From Plenodomus lindquistii (Eukaryota; Ascomycota; Dothideomycetes; Pleosporales; Leptosphaeriaceae), in NCBI GenBank assembly GCA_025504975.1, contig JANUWI010000015.1:62001-126000 (forward strand): a stretch of 64,000 nt of DNA, given 5' to 3'. This document shows positions 1-12,293 of the stretch, piece by piece; the stretch's first letter is position 1; each line of letters begins with the position of its first letter. A model generated the notes under the pieces. The model searched no databases. It was not told where the DNA came from and worked only from the letters and a program-made list of their open reading frames with translations. Made by a program: the position numbers and the translations under genes.

Positions 1-683
1 CGACCGACACCGTAGACATCGCAGACTCAGTAGGCACCATCGACATAGTAGAATCCACCGACATAGTCGAAACCACCCACACAGTAGACACCACCACCCT
101 AGTGTCTCCACCAACTACACCCGCCGCCGCTCCGCCAGCAGCATCAGCAGTGTCGACGTCACCTCAACCATGCACCGTGACACATGTCCATCGACGGCCT
201 TTTGACGAAGAGTGTTCCATATGTTACGAATCAGATCTACTGTCTACATGTGAGCCTTCGGAACTCGTATGGTGCCGCTCAGGCTGCGGGCAATCCTTCC
301 ACAAGTCCTGCTTCGATGCATGGCGTGCTCAGTGCGATACCGATGGCAGAAGAGTTACATGCTCCATATGCCGCTCAAGCTGGCCTGCAGATTGCGACTG
401 CACGGGATGTACTGATGTTCATGCAAGAAGACGCGCGGTCGCAGGTAAATGTCCCATATGTCAAGAAGGTATGCAGTGTAGTGCAGAGAATGGACTTTTA
501 GACTCCGACGCTGAATCCTTGACGTGGTGCGATGGAGGTTGCGGTGCGAACGTGCATATCAGCTGCTTTGCGACATGGGAAAGAGAGTGCGTGGAAAACG
601 GCCGAGCTGCGACATGCGTCACGTGTAGGGTGGAGTGGAGGGATGGTAGTCTCTCGCCATGCCCTAACAGTAGTCACTCTTGA
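1..683 (+). CDS. Tandem RING-finger protein, 5'-truncated by the window edge
   Basis: The frame is open from base 3 to the TGA at 681-683 with no ATG, so the start lies upstream of the window. The first 33 or so codons are a Thr/Asp/Ile/Val-rich degenerate repeat (units like TDIVE, TVDT), followed by a Pro/Ala linker. Two zinc-binding modules follow. The first runs from CSIC to CSIC and the second from CPIC to CVTC; each has C-x2-C, then WC-x3-CG, H-x2-CF, a Trp and a final C-x2-C. This is a RING-type layout, and RING proteins are usually E3 ubiquitin ligases (family knowledge). Two near-identical modules in tandem suggest an internal duplication. The substrate is unknown, and a PHD-like or RING-CH variant cannot be excluded. 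The next gene is convergent, 318 bp away. Confidence 0.72.
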   Translation, partial: TDTVDIADSVGTIDIVESTDIVETTHTVDTTTLVSPPTTPAAAPPAASAVSTSPQPCTVTHVHRRPFDEECSICYESDLLSTCEPSELVWCRSGCGQSFHKSCFDAWRAQCDTDGRRVTCSICRSSWPADCDCTGCTDVHARRRAVAGKCPICQEGMQCSAENGLLDSDAESLTWCDGGCGANVHISCFATWERECVENGRAATCVTCRVEWRDGSLSPCPNSSHS

Positions 684-1001
684 GTGCCCGATGATGCACC
701 TATCAGATTTATCGTCTTTCAGGTGCCAAGCGACCTCCCAGGCTTTCAAGTGGTGTTACTTGTTGTTCTTGTTGATAGTCTTTCTATTTCGTTGTCTCCA
801 ATCAAGCAATCGTGCAGTTATTGATAACTCATAAGGGCGTAAAGGCAACTAGTGGTATCTTGTAACTTATCTATTGACTTATGAAGCTTCGAGACTAAGA
901 AAGGAGAAAGGAAATAGCTGCCAATATGACGCAGCGAACCAGGACCGTACTCTCTCCGAACGCCGCCTTAACGAGACTCACACCGGGCTAACGGTACACA
1001 C
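684..1001. other. Convergent 3'-3' intergenic spacer
   Basis: This stretch separates the stop codons of the RING gene and the large secreted-protein gene, so it should hold both 3' ends. I see no RNA gene or repeat in it. Confidence 0.5.
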
Positions 1002-4000
1002 TTACTCTGTAAACTCCAGTCCATCAGGCATCGTCGTCTCTGAATCGTCAAACTCACTCCACTTATCTAAGCTTGCGCCATCCTCCTTCGCACTCAGCGC
1101 ATAGCACTTGTCTACATCACCGCCCGTAACACTGAATTTGACATCTCCGCTCTCCAGTACCGCAATGCCCTTCTCAATATCCTCGACCACAAAAACCTTG
1201 GGCGCTTGTCCGTCCTTGTATGTGCAAAACGTCAACCAGTATACAGCCTGGGTATCATAATCGGCCGCGATGAACAAGCCCTCGATATCCGGGTCAGGCG
1301 TGGCGCCAATGTCAGCAGCGTTCCATGGGACAAGTGCGAGCGCAGATGTGCCTTTCACGGGGCTCTCTTCGTCGCCGAGACGCAGACGTGACACGCCTGC
1401 CGCTTGCATGGTGTTGGTGTGGTAGTACATGTAGCGTCCCGCACCGTCACCCGCGACAGCGTCGTTGCTGTACACAAAGAGCTCGTCACACCCGAGACCC
1501 GTGGCCTGCGATGTCTTCTTGATATAAATGTTGCCGTTGGAGCAGTAGAACACGTTGTATTCGCCCTGCCCAGCGAGGATCTTGGTGAATTCGTAGCCGT
1601 CTTCGCGCACGTAGGGTGCCGTGGGGATGTCGCTCATGGTGTAAGTGACGATGTCGGTGGCTTTCTTAACCGAATCCGTTAGGTCGCGGAGACCGGCTGG
1701 GACGGTCGAGTTGGTAGTAGTGGTGAGGCTGGTGGAGTTAGATTGTCTGCTCGATAGGGTGCGCTTTTCGGGGGCTGCGGCGTCTCCGGCTGGCGCTGCC
1801 TGTGCGTTGTTATCCACGGGAGCCTCAGGGGTGTTGGACTGAGCATCATTGTTCGCAGGGGTCTGAGGAGCCGCAGCTTGGTCGTCGTCGTTGGCTGGTG
1901 TCTGAGGGGTGTTTGATGTCGCATCGTTGTCCGCAGAAGTTTGAGGAGTGCTTGGTTGATCAGGACCATCTGCTGGGGTTTGGGGAGTAGTCGGCTGATC
2001 AGAATTATCTGTTGGAGTCTGAGAATCAGTCTGCTCACCATCGCCCTGCGTTGGCTTCGTCGAGCCCCCTCCGACTGGTGGGGTCTGGCTCTGCGGCCCG
2101 ATAGCGATGCATGCGGATTTGATGCTCTTGTAGCCTGTGTCCATAATGTCGAACTTCCGGATATCAAGAACGTCTCCATACAAGCGGTTCCTCCAGCTGA
2201 GGTTGGTGTGGATGCCGACGCACCCTTCGGTGGCAGTGAAACCGGCAGTGAACTGACCGTTGGAAAGCTCCGCCCGAGCAGCGGCTTTGGCAATACCCTT
2301 GATCATGGGCTCGTTGATTAGCGCCACAGTCTTCTTCCACGAAGTGATGCTGATGCCAAAATGGAGGCCAATAGGAAGACCGAGCTCGGCGCCAACGAAT
2401 ATCTCGCCTTCTGCTTCAAAGGTAGGGGTGAACACGGGGTCAAAGTTCTCACGCTTGGAGTTGGCAGGATTGACGAGGTCGACTTTGGCGTAAGCGCGGT
2501 TCCAGCTCATCTCAGCACCAGCAAGGAGACGACCCTTGGCTGAAGCTTCAAGAGTGACGCGAGAATCAAGGCGAACTTGAGGGCCGATGGTAATGACACC
2601 GAACGAAAGGCCTGGAAGTCCAATCTGGAAGAGGTTCTTGTTCCATTCTTTGCTGAGTTGGATCTGGGCGTCGACGCCAATCTTCAGAGCAGCTTTAAGG
2701 TCGGCCCAGGCCTCGAGTTCACCTTGAGTAATTCCCTGGGTGACGGACCATGTGGCGCGACCGGCAAGCTCAACCCGACCTTGGGCACCGCATCCAACGC
2801 AGAAGATGTTGAGGTAGCCATCGCGCTGCACGCCGTTGGGTGATTGGGTTTGAGAGTCAGTACCGTACGCGGCAATAAGCATGGCAGCACCCCATGGAGA
2901 ATCGACTTGCTTTGCATCAGCCTTGCCACCGTTAGGGAGAGCGAAGCTGAAAGACTCCTTGATACTACCGCTGATGGTACCGGTGGTGACAAGTTGAACA
3001 GCGCCCTTTGCCACAGCAACGGTGACGTTGACTGCGGTCTTGAGAGCCCCAACGGCAGGTGCGACAATCTTCTTGGCAACGACTCGTAAGATCTTCCCGA
3101 GCAATCGACGATCCAAGTTGCGATGATGCATCACTGCTCTTCGAGTCACTGTGGCCAGGGTATCATCGTCAAGTCCGGCCATCGCTTCTTTCAGGAAGGC
3201 AAGGTCATCGGCAGACAGTTCGCCATAGCCAAGCGCCTCGTCCAAGTCCAAGTCGAAGTATTCTCCGACACATGCCGTGGGAAGGTTGTACTTGGTGTCG
3301 ACGGGAGCTTGGCAGGTGGTTAGCTCATCGCCGAAGTTAGTTCCGTTTCCAGTAGAGTTTGTGTTGGGAAAACCTCCGCCAGTCGTGTTATTACCGCTTG
3401 ATCCAGCTGTACCCTTGGAGCCAGTAGTGCCGTTATAGCCAGTAGTGCCGTTGCTGCCAGGCTGGTTCACGATGCTACCTCCGTTCGACGTTGAAGGGCG
3501 GTACATGCCCCAGCTGGCTTCGCCCCCCTCTGTACACTCGTTCTGCGACTGCGGTTTGCCTTTGACAGTGATAGATTTTCCATCATCCGACTTGACTATG
3601 TCCTCTACCTCGAAGTAGCACTGATCATCATCAGACGACTTCTTGCACCCTGCGGAGCTGGAGACAATGATGGTTCCCTTTGTCCAGGACGTCTTCGCAA
3701 AATCACAAGCAACAGCCGAAGTGAAGTCGACGACAAGCTGGTTATTGGAATAAGCAGCATTGTTGATATATGCTGATTGCTCCAACACGACGGCAGGGGC
3801 CTTGAACAATAGGTCGATGATACCGAAGTAGAAGGTTTTGCTGGGCTCTGTTTGCCGTCGTCAGCGACACACCTGTTTCAAATTGAACGAACTTACGAGC
3901 CTCGCCATTCTCGGCGTAGTACAGTTGAGTCTTGTCCCCAGCGGGCGTGGGCAACAGGTTCTTGGGATCCTTGACGTCGTGACTCCAGTGATTGCAAGGC

Positions 4001-4341
4001 TTGAGCTGCACGTCGCCCTCAGTCTGGGGACGGAATTTCTCCTCTTTATAACCGAAGGGCTTTGCAACTTTGGCTGTGGGACTGGCTTTGAGGCCGGTGG
4101 GGTGGGCCTTGGTGGCATAAGTAGTCTCGTACACGGTGACAGTGTCGACATTGCAGGCCTTCTGAATGATGGGCGTGGATACCAAAGAGATTACACTACT
4201 GCCCTTGTTCAGGTTGGTGTTGCTCGAGGCTTTGATTGCGGTGGATGCATTCCTGCTGGAATTGTTCGCGTTGTAAGGATAAGGGGGCGCGAAAGCCGTG
4301 GTGACGCTTGCGAACGCGATTGCAGTTCCGAGGAAACGCAT
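1002..4341 (-). CDS. Large secreted protein, DUF7029/DUF7223-like, with Pro/Gln/Thr repeats
   Basis: Two exons on the minus strand, 4341-3897 and 3847-1002, with a 49-bp intron (GTAAGT...CAG), give 1,096 residues. The ATG at 4341 opens a hydrophobic signal peptide (MRFLGTAIAFASVTTAFA). Residues about 163-265 form a Cys-containing beta-rich segment (VVLEQSAY, DFAKTSW) that resembles DUF7029. After a Gly/Thr/Asn linker (about 270-316), a long region with motifs such as GSIKESFSFALPNGG resembles DUF7223. Residues about 735-848 are imperfect repeats of about 14 residues around PQTPA. A further globular C-terminal domain ends the protein. The DUF names are from memory of fungal families; no activity is known to me. 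The protein is probably extracellular or wall-associated. In-frame TTG and ATG codons upstream of 4341 were ignored because the signal peptide fits the chosen ATG. Confidence 0.75.
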
Positions 4342-5707
4342 GATTAACAAAAGTTATTACAAATCAAGTGAAATAAATGAGTGGAAGCAGACGATCTGCG
4401 AATTGGACGGTGTGCAATACACCAGAATGAGCGACTGGAACGAATGACTGAAGGAGATGATCCGCAACGCAGAAGCAAGTGTTGCGATGCAATCTGACCT
4501 TTTGTACTTTCCACGACATCGCAACGGACTCCGGAGCATGATTGCTGGCGACGCGCTAGTTGGTCTATCGTGTTGACTGCTGGAGGCTGCCAAAAGCTAG
4601 CAAGGGGGTTAATTCAATCCTAACAAATAGTTCACTTCAAAGTCATAGTATACGATTAGCTACTATGTTTTTAAAGCTGCAGATTGGACAATGCGCGATC
4701 CAGCCTCTGTAAGCTGTTGGCAGCTTTCAGCAGTCAATATGGTACTATTGTGGCCCACGGTGGTGGAGAGCTGAGATCACCCCTGTGGCGCACGATAGTC
4801 TAGAACGATATTTGGCGTTGACGTTAGTGAACTTACGCAGGTACCCGTTTTGTAGCTTCTTAGCGCCCACTGGGTGAACTGAGCATTTGTGTTATACCTA
4901 CTGTGTTGTAAGTATTTTTTTTGGGGCAGCCAATGCCGCTGTCGCTGTTGATCTCGAGCTTGCGGCCGTTCTTGAGTGCACTCGATAGATGGTCGCGTAG
5001 TCATTATGATATAACGTTATCCTTGCCTGAGCGTAATTTTTGGTTCAGCGTCGGACTCCCCTGAAACTACCCCTGCATAGCGACCCCGCGTCGACATTCT
5101 CGCATCAGAGGATTTGTTGGTTAGCTGTGTTGTGACTACGATGGCGTTTTTTGGTGGACGCGATCTCCTGGAAACGTATGCCTAGTGACGCCCTTTGAGG
5201 TAGAGCGGTCTTCTGTGTAGGGTTCGGGGACGCCTAGCCCTAGCGGCAGCCAGCGCCACGACCTTAGGTCTAGACCACGGTGGCTGCGGTTTGAAGTAAA
5301 GGGGTCCCATGCGCTTCGCGCATTTGTGGTAATGAGGTTCCCAAATGGGCAGCGTAAGGTACGCTACAGACGCTTGAGGCATGTTCCGTTCTGAGATGAG
5401 TCGCGTCCCAAATCTGGGGTTGGCAGGTTGCGTGAGTAGCTAATATTGCGCCCTCGACCAAGAAGGTCAACCTCCAAATGAGAAATTACAACAAACTCAA
5501 AACATGTCAAGGCAACGCGCTCTAGGACCAGACTAGAATTTTTTATTTTGCAGAATGGCCTACTCTGAGGCTGGGCAGATGTTCGGATAATACCTCTCAT
5601 ACGTACAATATCTCTTCGTACCTGACATCTCCTTTTAAAGAACAGAACTAAAGACCTAGTCTTCAGATCAGCGCCTCATCGGTCATAGTGGTAACCAAAG
5701 TCTCTTT
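4342..5707. other. Intergenic region, no gene supported
   Basis: About 1.4 kb between two minus-strand genes: the 5' flank of the secreted-protein gene and the 3' flank of the permease gene. Small open frames here (for example 5182-5600) have no recognisable product. Part of it (about 4,600-4,680) is AT-rich. A short stem ATGCG/CGCAT around a CTTCG loop lies near 5,310-5,325, but nothing ties it to a function. Confidence 0.4.
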
Positions 5708-7408
5708 CTACGTGTATTTCTTGACATAACGAACATGCTCATTGCCGACATTGTCTTCGTATCTTTCCGTTACGATCTTGTAACCGCCGAGCTTGGGCCA
5801 GATCTTTGTCCAGCAGAACCAGTAGAAGACACCGAGCAGCAGAACTGCAACACCCACGACAGGAAAGACGTAATATGGATAGCCTTCGGCATTCCAGTCG
5901 CCATCTGGAGGAATAAAGGGTACTACCGCAAGAAAAATGTTGGCGGCGAGATAGAATACAGCGATAGGGAGGTACGTGTGCCACGGGGACTCCCAACGTT
6001 CCCGCTTGTTGTAGTGCAAGTAGATGAGGCCAGCTGTGACGAAGCCATTGATCCAGGCGCCGGGGTATGTGTATAGATCAGTGATGAAGTTGTAAGCCGG
6101 TCCAGCGGGAGGCGCGACCAAAACGATGACTGTAATGAGCCAATGCAGGAACAACGCCGTCGCAGGGGCATTGAAGGGCTTGTTCGATGCCCAAAATCGA
6201 CTCCAGGGCAGAAGACCCTCCTTCGCAAATTCCTGGTTCAAGCGAGAGTGCGCGAAGCTGACAGCCAGGACGTTGCCCAAGTTGCTGAGCGCGACGAACG
6301 CAGGGAGACTGCGTGCTCCCGCGCTGTTGCCAAAGACGTTTCGGAAGAAGAGCCCAGCGACGATGACTTCGCTCTTGGCAAGATCCGACTTGGGGATCGC
6401 GGCAAAGTAGGCCACATTTGCCAGCACATAGAGGATCGTAGTTCCGCCAATAGCTAAGGGAGCAGACCACGCAAGCGTCTTCTTGGGATTACGGATCTCC
6501 CCAAGCACGTAATTGGCATTTTCCCACCTGCGTACACGTGTTAACAATGTTTTAGACAACCGCGGGAGAATCGAGACCATACCCCTTGTATGAGTAGATG
6601 ATGCGAAGCAGAGCTTGGCAGTAACCGTATGCGCCGCCGCCACCATATCCATCGCCAATTTCGAGAGTGAACGCGTTTTCGAAGTTGTTTGGCTTGTCAA
6701 TCTTGAGATGGCCGCCTAGAGCCGCGAATCCGGAGAAGATGATGAACAGCAGAATGAACACCTTGAACACTCCAAGGACATTGAAGAGACGAATTCCCCA
6801 TTTCGGTGCTATCGCATGTAGGCCGACAGAGAAGGTGACGCAGGCGATAGCGATACCACGTGCAGCCCAGCCGTCCGGTGATTCCGACCCAGACGCAAAT
6901 AGCACGTAGCGACCGAATGCTAATGAGTTTCCCGACGAGAATCCAAGCAATAGCATTTGCGAAGCTAAGACACAGGTTGCGACATATTTGGGGTGGCGGT
7001 ACACGCGCTCGAGGTAGTTCTTCTCGCCACCGGATCTGGGGATCGCTAATCCGAATTCCAAGAAGACAGAAAGACCGCAAAAGGTCAGGATACCGCCAAT
7101 GATCCACAGGAACAAGGAGACGCCGACGGACCCAGTGACTGCAAATATACCCGAAGGTGTAGAGAAGACTGCAGGGCTGGTCAGAAGGTACCTGCTGCCA
7201 TTGCGCGGTGGCTGCACTTACTTCCAGTGCCGATCATCTTGTTCAAGATGACAAAGACAGTCGCCGTGTAACCCAACTTCTGGGAGTCATCGTAGACGTA
7301 CGCATTATCCTCTTGGACGCTGCCTTCTGCGTAGACTGGTGGAGATGGAGAGGTCTCAGGGTCGGCCTTCTGAGAGACCATGGTCTCACCGTCGTATTTC
7401 GTAGACAT
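5708..7408 (-). CDS. Amino acid permease, methionine permease (Mup1/Mup3)-like
   Basis: Three exons, 7408-7222, 7168-6583 and 6527-5708, with introns of 53 and 55 bp, give 530 residues. The splice joints restore MIGTGIFSTPSG at the start of the first membrane helix and YKGWENANYVLGEIRNP, both typical of the LAT/APC transporters. About twelve hydrophobic segments follow a roughly 45-residue hydrophilic N-terminal tail. Yeast Mup1 and Mup3 take up methionine and cysteine at the plasma membrane by proton symport (family knowledge). The substrate here is inferred from overall resemblance, and another neutral amino acid is possible. The N-terminal tail holds lysines (MSTKYDGE, SQKADPE) that could serve ubiquitin-driven endocytosis as in yeast. 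The next gene is divergent, 2.1 kb away. Confidence 0.85.
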
Positions 7409-9527
7409 GCTGCAGCACTATACAATTTGCGATCTGGTGCAGGGACCCGTGGATGAAGTTGAAATAGGGCTGTCCCCGCACACGTAGCGTGACCGTTGCG
7501 CACGCGTTCGGCCAGTCCGCTAGTGAGACTTGGTGAGGGGTTGCAGAACACAACTGATCGCTTTACATCTCCTTCGGAGGATATACAAGGTCATATAAGG
7601 TGAGATGAATGGCGTGATCAGGTGCCTTTACACCTTCCGACAAAGAATTGGATCGCGAAAGTGATCATCATGGCACGCCTGTATTCGCGATCACCATCCT
7701 GGTTGACGATTCGGGCCTTGGGTTACATGGTGTCCAGCTATTCGGGACGGTGAGCATAAGCTGATTGGCTTCATTGAACCTGAATGGGAAGGTGAAGCAA
7801 AAGTCTTGGTATGAATGTCTTGGACGTCCTCTCAGCGAACCGCAATGGAACCATGGTCGATGTCGTGATTGCTTGGTGCCATTAGCCCATTTGTCTCGTA
7901 CTTGGCGCCTATATGTTCTGCTGATACGCAGCACGCAATCAGTATGAGGCTCTGTTGGTGGCTATCGCGACCTTCCTAATACCTTCAAAGGAGTGCCTTT
8001 AATATCGTTCGGGAACTTCTTGCGCGCTCAGATCTCAACATTGCAAACGTGAAGCAAAGAGCGCGCTCCAGCACCTGCTCCGAGACGTAAGCCTAGCCGG
8101 AATTTGAAGCCTCTGCTATGTCTTGAAGATTGCGCTGATGCATGCGATATAGAAGCTTTTGTTCGTCAGCGCGCGACTGCGTGAGACTGGAACCGAGCTT
8201 ATTAGAGGTAAATGGTTATGATGGTGGCTGGCATGGCCCGGGGCATAAACTCATTGCCTGGCACGTGCGCAGGTACTCAGTTGGCAACGAGGCGCTGATC
8301 TCAAAGCGCTTGGGATGACTAATCTGCCGGACGGGTCGCATTTCTCTCGCATCCCTAACTCCAGCGCTGGAATCTCCACAACACTGACATCGAAGCACGA
8401 ACAACCGGTATGGCCCTGTCGCAATAATCTGTTGCAAGGGCTGTCACCGAATTCTTGCGCTCTTCATTAACGACGCGTTGATCGCTCTGGCAATCATTGC
8501 AGCTTCACAATTGGAATCCTCGGCAACCCCGAACACTCTCCATCTGTATACGAACGACAATTTGACCCATACGAGAAGTTCAAATCCCTTCTTTTAAATT
8601 TTCACTGCTCCAGTATCTAGCTTGCGGCTGCTCAGAGACACATGACCAAGTTTGATGTCACCGTTTAGCAATCGTATCTTGGCTTCATATCAGATGCAAG
8701 CCTTGGACCGATCCCACGTGTTTAGAAGATAGGCAAATCAGATCGGACACAGTTCATTGACTGGTGGCATGGTTACGAAGACCTTGTTTTGTGGCGGATT
8801 ACATTCGCTCCTTGGCTTCACAAACAAGAAGAAGACAACGTGATTGGAGGATCGCTTCGAGAGGAACAATGGTCTCTGCATCACGAATGCCTGAGAGCAG
8901 ACGTCATACAGATATGTCCAGGCTTTCGAACCTTTGGTCCATACGGCTGAATAGTCAAGTTCTTCCGAAAGAACAAGCTTCAGCAAGCCACACCGCAAAG
9001 CTTGAGGTGCGCCACCAAACTGATGAATGTTAATCATGCGAACGAGGATCTTTCAAGCTATCGGAATTTTGCCAACAGACTTTGCGAAGTAGAAGTACCA
9101 AGGAGGCTTTGGAGCGGAAATCACATCTCATTGGTGGAAATTCTGTAAGGATTTCCCCACAGTCCCCAGACCCTCCATAGCCCAGTGATGCGCTCCCGCG
9201 TTCGGCGAAATCTGGGGCCAAATCATTGGAGGCAGACCATACATCTACTACGTAAGGCGATTTTGCGGCTGTATTCAAGGCTAATGGCGTTCGAGCACAT
9301 TTTCCGTCGTTGTGGTGAGCGCTCCACGGCCCAGGAACTCGGCGTGATTCTCACAAGTCTCGGCCTCCCCTGTTCCTGATAGATGAGCGACAGCACGCAC
9401 TGCTTTCCCGCGAACAAAGACTGTATAAGGGGCTGGCCAAGACTGCTTTCGTTACTGATTGTCGGTTTCTGGTTTCTCCACTAGTATCCGTCACAACACG
9501 CTCCTTGGCCCAGTTTTAACAGCAGCC
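7409..9527. other. Divergent intergenic region between permease and pectinesterase
   Basis: About 2.1 kb that must contain the 5' control regions of both the permease (-) and pectinesterase (+) genes. Short open frames on both strands show no protein family signal and no splice pattern that joins them. I found no RNA gene or transposon ends. Confidence 0.4.
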
Positions 9528-10788
9528 ATGCGTCTCGCCGTCATTGCGACAAGTCTTCTCCAAACCTGTCTTGCCGCATCTGCTGTCAACCGAAAAACAT
9601 GTCAATATCCCACGAAGCAGCATTTGGATGGCTGTCCGAAGGACACTCTACTCGTCGGTCCCGGTCAGCACTTTGCGACGGTTCAATCTGCTATTCTCAG
9701 TTTACCTAACAATACCTCGCCTCAACACATTCTGATTTTACCTGGAAATTACACCGAACAAGTGAATATAACCCGCACTGGTCCGGTATACCTCTTTGGT
9801 CAAACCAAATACCCGAACGATCAGAGCAAGAATGTCGTGAACATCATCTGGCGCAATGCGACCGGGGCGGGGGTTAACTCTACGATCGACAACGCGTACA
9901 CCTCTGTGCTGACTGTCGCACCAACCTTCAACTCCAGCACAACTGGAAGTGGCCCAACCGGCAACCCAGTCCCGGCGGACACGCCGTTTGGAAACGCGGA
10001 CTTTAGGGCATACAATTTGAACTTCATCAATGACTACAAGCCATACTCTACAGGACCTTCGCTCGCGGTGTCTGTGAGCTACGCGAATACGGGCTTCTAC
10101 TTCTGCGGTTTCTACTCTTACCAGGATACGGTAAGCTGTCCTCAAAACTCACAGGAACGTCAGGCTTAACATGCTGTACCAGGTCTATGTTGGCAAATTG
10201 GGCAACGCGTACTTCTACAAAAACGAGATCGCGGGTCAGACCGACTTCTTCTACGGGTTTGGCACTGCCTGGGTTCAATCTAGTTTGGTGACTCTTCGTG
10301 GTTGTGGTGGCGGCATAACGGCGTGGAAGGGCACTAACACTACCTTTATGAACAAATATGTGAGAAAAAATCACCATGTTCATGCAATCTTCATACTGAT
10401 ACAACTACAGGGCGTTTATATCCACGATTCGCAAGTCAAGAAAGCCAACTCTTCGCTCGCAATTACAGGCAAATGTGCTCTTGGTCGGCCCTGGAACGCA
10501 CTTCATCGCTCTATCTTTGCAAATAGCTATTTGGACGACTCCATTCAACCCAATGGGTACATTCAGTGGAGCGTATCAGATCCGCGCGTCATTGCCAATA
10601 CCACCATGGCCGAGTACAAGGATTATGGTCCAGGCTGGAACGAGACCGCGCGGATTGCAAGCAATGTTACAATTGTCATGAATGAAGCGCAGTACAAGCC
10701 GTACTCGAGCGTAGAGAAGGTGTTTCAGTACCCGAATCAGGGCAGATTTGGGAATGTCGCGTGGATTGACACGGATCCGGAGCGGTAA
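9528..10788 (+). CDS. Secreted pectinesterase (carbohydrate esterase family 8)
   Basis: Exons 9528-10130, 10183-10359 and 10411-10788, with introns of 52 and 51 bp, give 385 residues. The ATG at 9528 begins a signal peptide (MRLAVIATSLLQTCLAASA). CE8 enzymes remove methyl esters from pectin. The catalytic signatures are present: QDT at residues 199-201 (acid/base Asp200), DFFYG with nucleophile Asp222, and LGRPW with Arg286. The first intron falls exactly between QDT and VYVG. Many N-glycosylation sites (NNT, NYT, NIT, NAT) agree with secretion. Length and motif order match fungal pectinesterases of plant-associated or saprotrophic species. The enzyme would act on host or litter cell walls. 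There is no linked pectin lyase or polygalacturonase in the window, so no cluster is implied. Confidence 0.93.
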
Positions 10789-12293
10789 TCTCGATGTCAG
10801 AAGGGTTGCCGGGTTGTGGATCGAAAATTTGAAATATAGCCTTTGTGGTTACTGTCAACTTGCTCATGTAACATCCTCGAAATAATGGATATCTGGACAA
10901 GACTATCGGTGTGTACGTTGTGGTGGTGCATATGTAGTACAGATGCACAGCTACGCCACCTCCCACGCTTTGCCCTTCCAAGTCAGAGCTCAAGAAAACT
11001 ATTCACTGCGCGCTCTCTTTATTACCGAATGCGCCTTACAGGCTAGAGCTCCAACATGCGACCTGTCAGATGCAGCGAGATACTCTTACGCAAGAACATA
11101 GTCGCCCGGCTAATTGGACATAGCATCTCCGAGCTCTTCGAGTGCAAATCATGCTTTTATTTCCCTTAGTACGTCTCCCTGAGCCAGTCCAGCCACTCGA
11201 GAATGATTAACATATCTTTCCTTTCGAGACTCCATAATTTCGCTCTCACTTGATGTAACATGTACGAAGATCGTGCTAGCAAAATGCGTTCACTTCAAAC
11301 CCTAACTTTCAAGCAACGCGACGTGGCAGATTCCCCTTCCCTCTAAGGGTTATCAATGCCCACGAGCAGGAGCGAGACATAGGAATGATCTAGAGGTGCA
11401 AGGATAATATTTAGACGTACATAAAGAATATAGGCGAGGACTCACGCTAGGTAAAACGCACGCCAGAATGCACGCTCAAGTGCACACTCAAGTGCACGGT
11501 TAAACTACGCTTAAACTACGCGCATCCCTACGCTCAAGTCTACGCTTTTTTCTACGCTTTCTCCTACGCTTTCTCCTACGCTAAAGTGCACGCTCAAATG
11601 TATACCGTGGGGGCTAGTCGGCGCGCGGCTACACTTCCGCGCATGGGACCTTGCGGATGGAAACCATGTGATTCGCCATCAAGCGCCACCAACACAATCC
11701 TGCAACTTCAGCCACTTAGTAATGTCCAACATTCGCCAGAGGAGCCCCCTAGGTGCCTTCATGCTAAAGCCGGAGGCCGCAGATGCCCAATTTGGGAGAT
11801 TCTGATAACAGCAACGCAAGGCTATTGCCGCAACAGCAGTACGCAACAGCGCCGTGAATGGTGTGGCCGTCTCGTGGCCTGTTAGCAGTGCAGTGTGACC
11901 TGGCATGACCATTGTCGCCACAAACTTTCGTCACTTCGCATGAAAAGGCCGAGTTAATGTTAGAGGAAGCTGAGTCAGCTCCCATATGGCACCTCCGTGC
12001 AGCTCAGCAACCGTGCACCCTTAGGCGGACATTCGTACCTTACACTAACACTGGCGAGACACAATTTCACCAAATTCACGACGAATTCTCGTGAATAGTG
12101 GTCAATTTACAACGTCCTCCATCAGCGGTCTGTGTTGTTAGAAGAAACTCTGCGCCATGTCTGACTCGTACTTCATCACTACATATCTCAATGACTGCAT
12201 GGCTTGGAGTACGCTTTCAACATACATCTACCGTCTCGCCGGTTATCTTTCGCTTTCTGGTAACCTGAGTCCTCAAGTCGCGGGTTCCCGTCC
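10789..12293. other. Intergenic region with a short tandem array
   Basis: About 1.5 kb downstream of pectinesterase. It holds the 11-12-bp tandem array listed separately (11469-11598). An ATG at 12157 opens a 75-codon frame, but I could not join it to the downstream zinc-finger exon in phase. Otherwise nothing is recognisable. Confidence 0.4.
11469..11598. repeat. Minisatellite of about eleven 11-12-bp units
   Basis: Eleven successive units share the core (TG or CT)(C)ACGCT followed by a variable A/T/C-rich tail. Outer units read TGCACGCTCAAG and inner ones CTACGCTTTCTC; the unit CTACGCTTTCTC occurs twice in a row. The two unit types are arranged as TGCAC-type, CTACG-type, TGCAC-type. The array is non-coding. 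Confidence 0.75.

Noticed and set aside
12157..12293. Upstream exon (ATG at 12157) for zinc-finger gene A
   Set aside because: The candidate intron with a GTAACC donor and CCAG acceptor (12260-12311) leaves the two frames out of phase.
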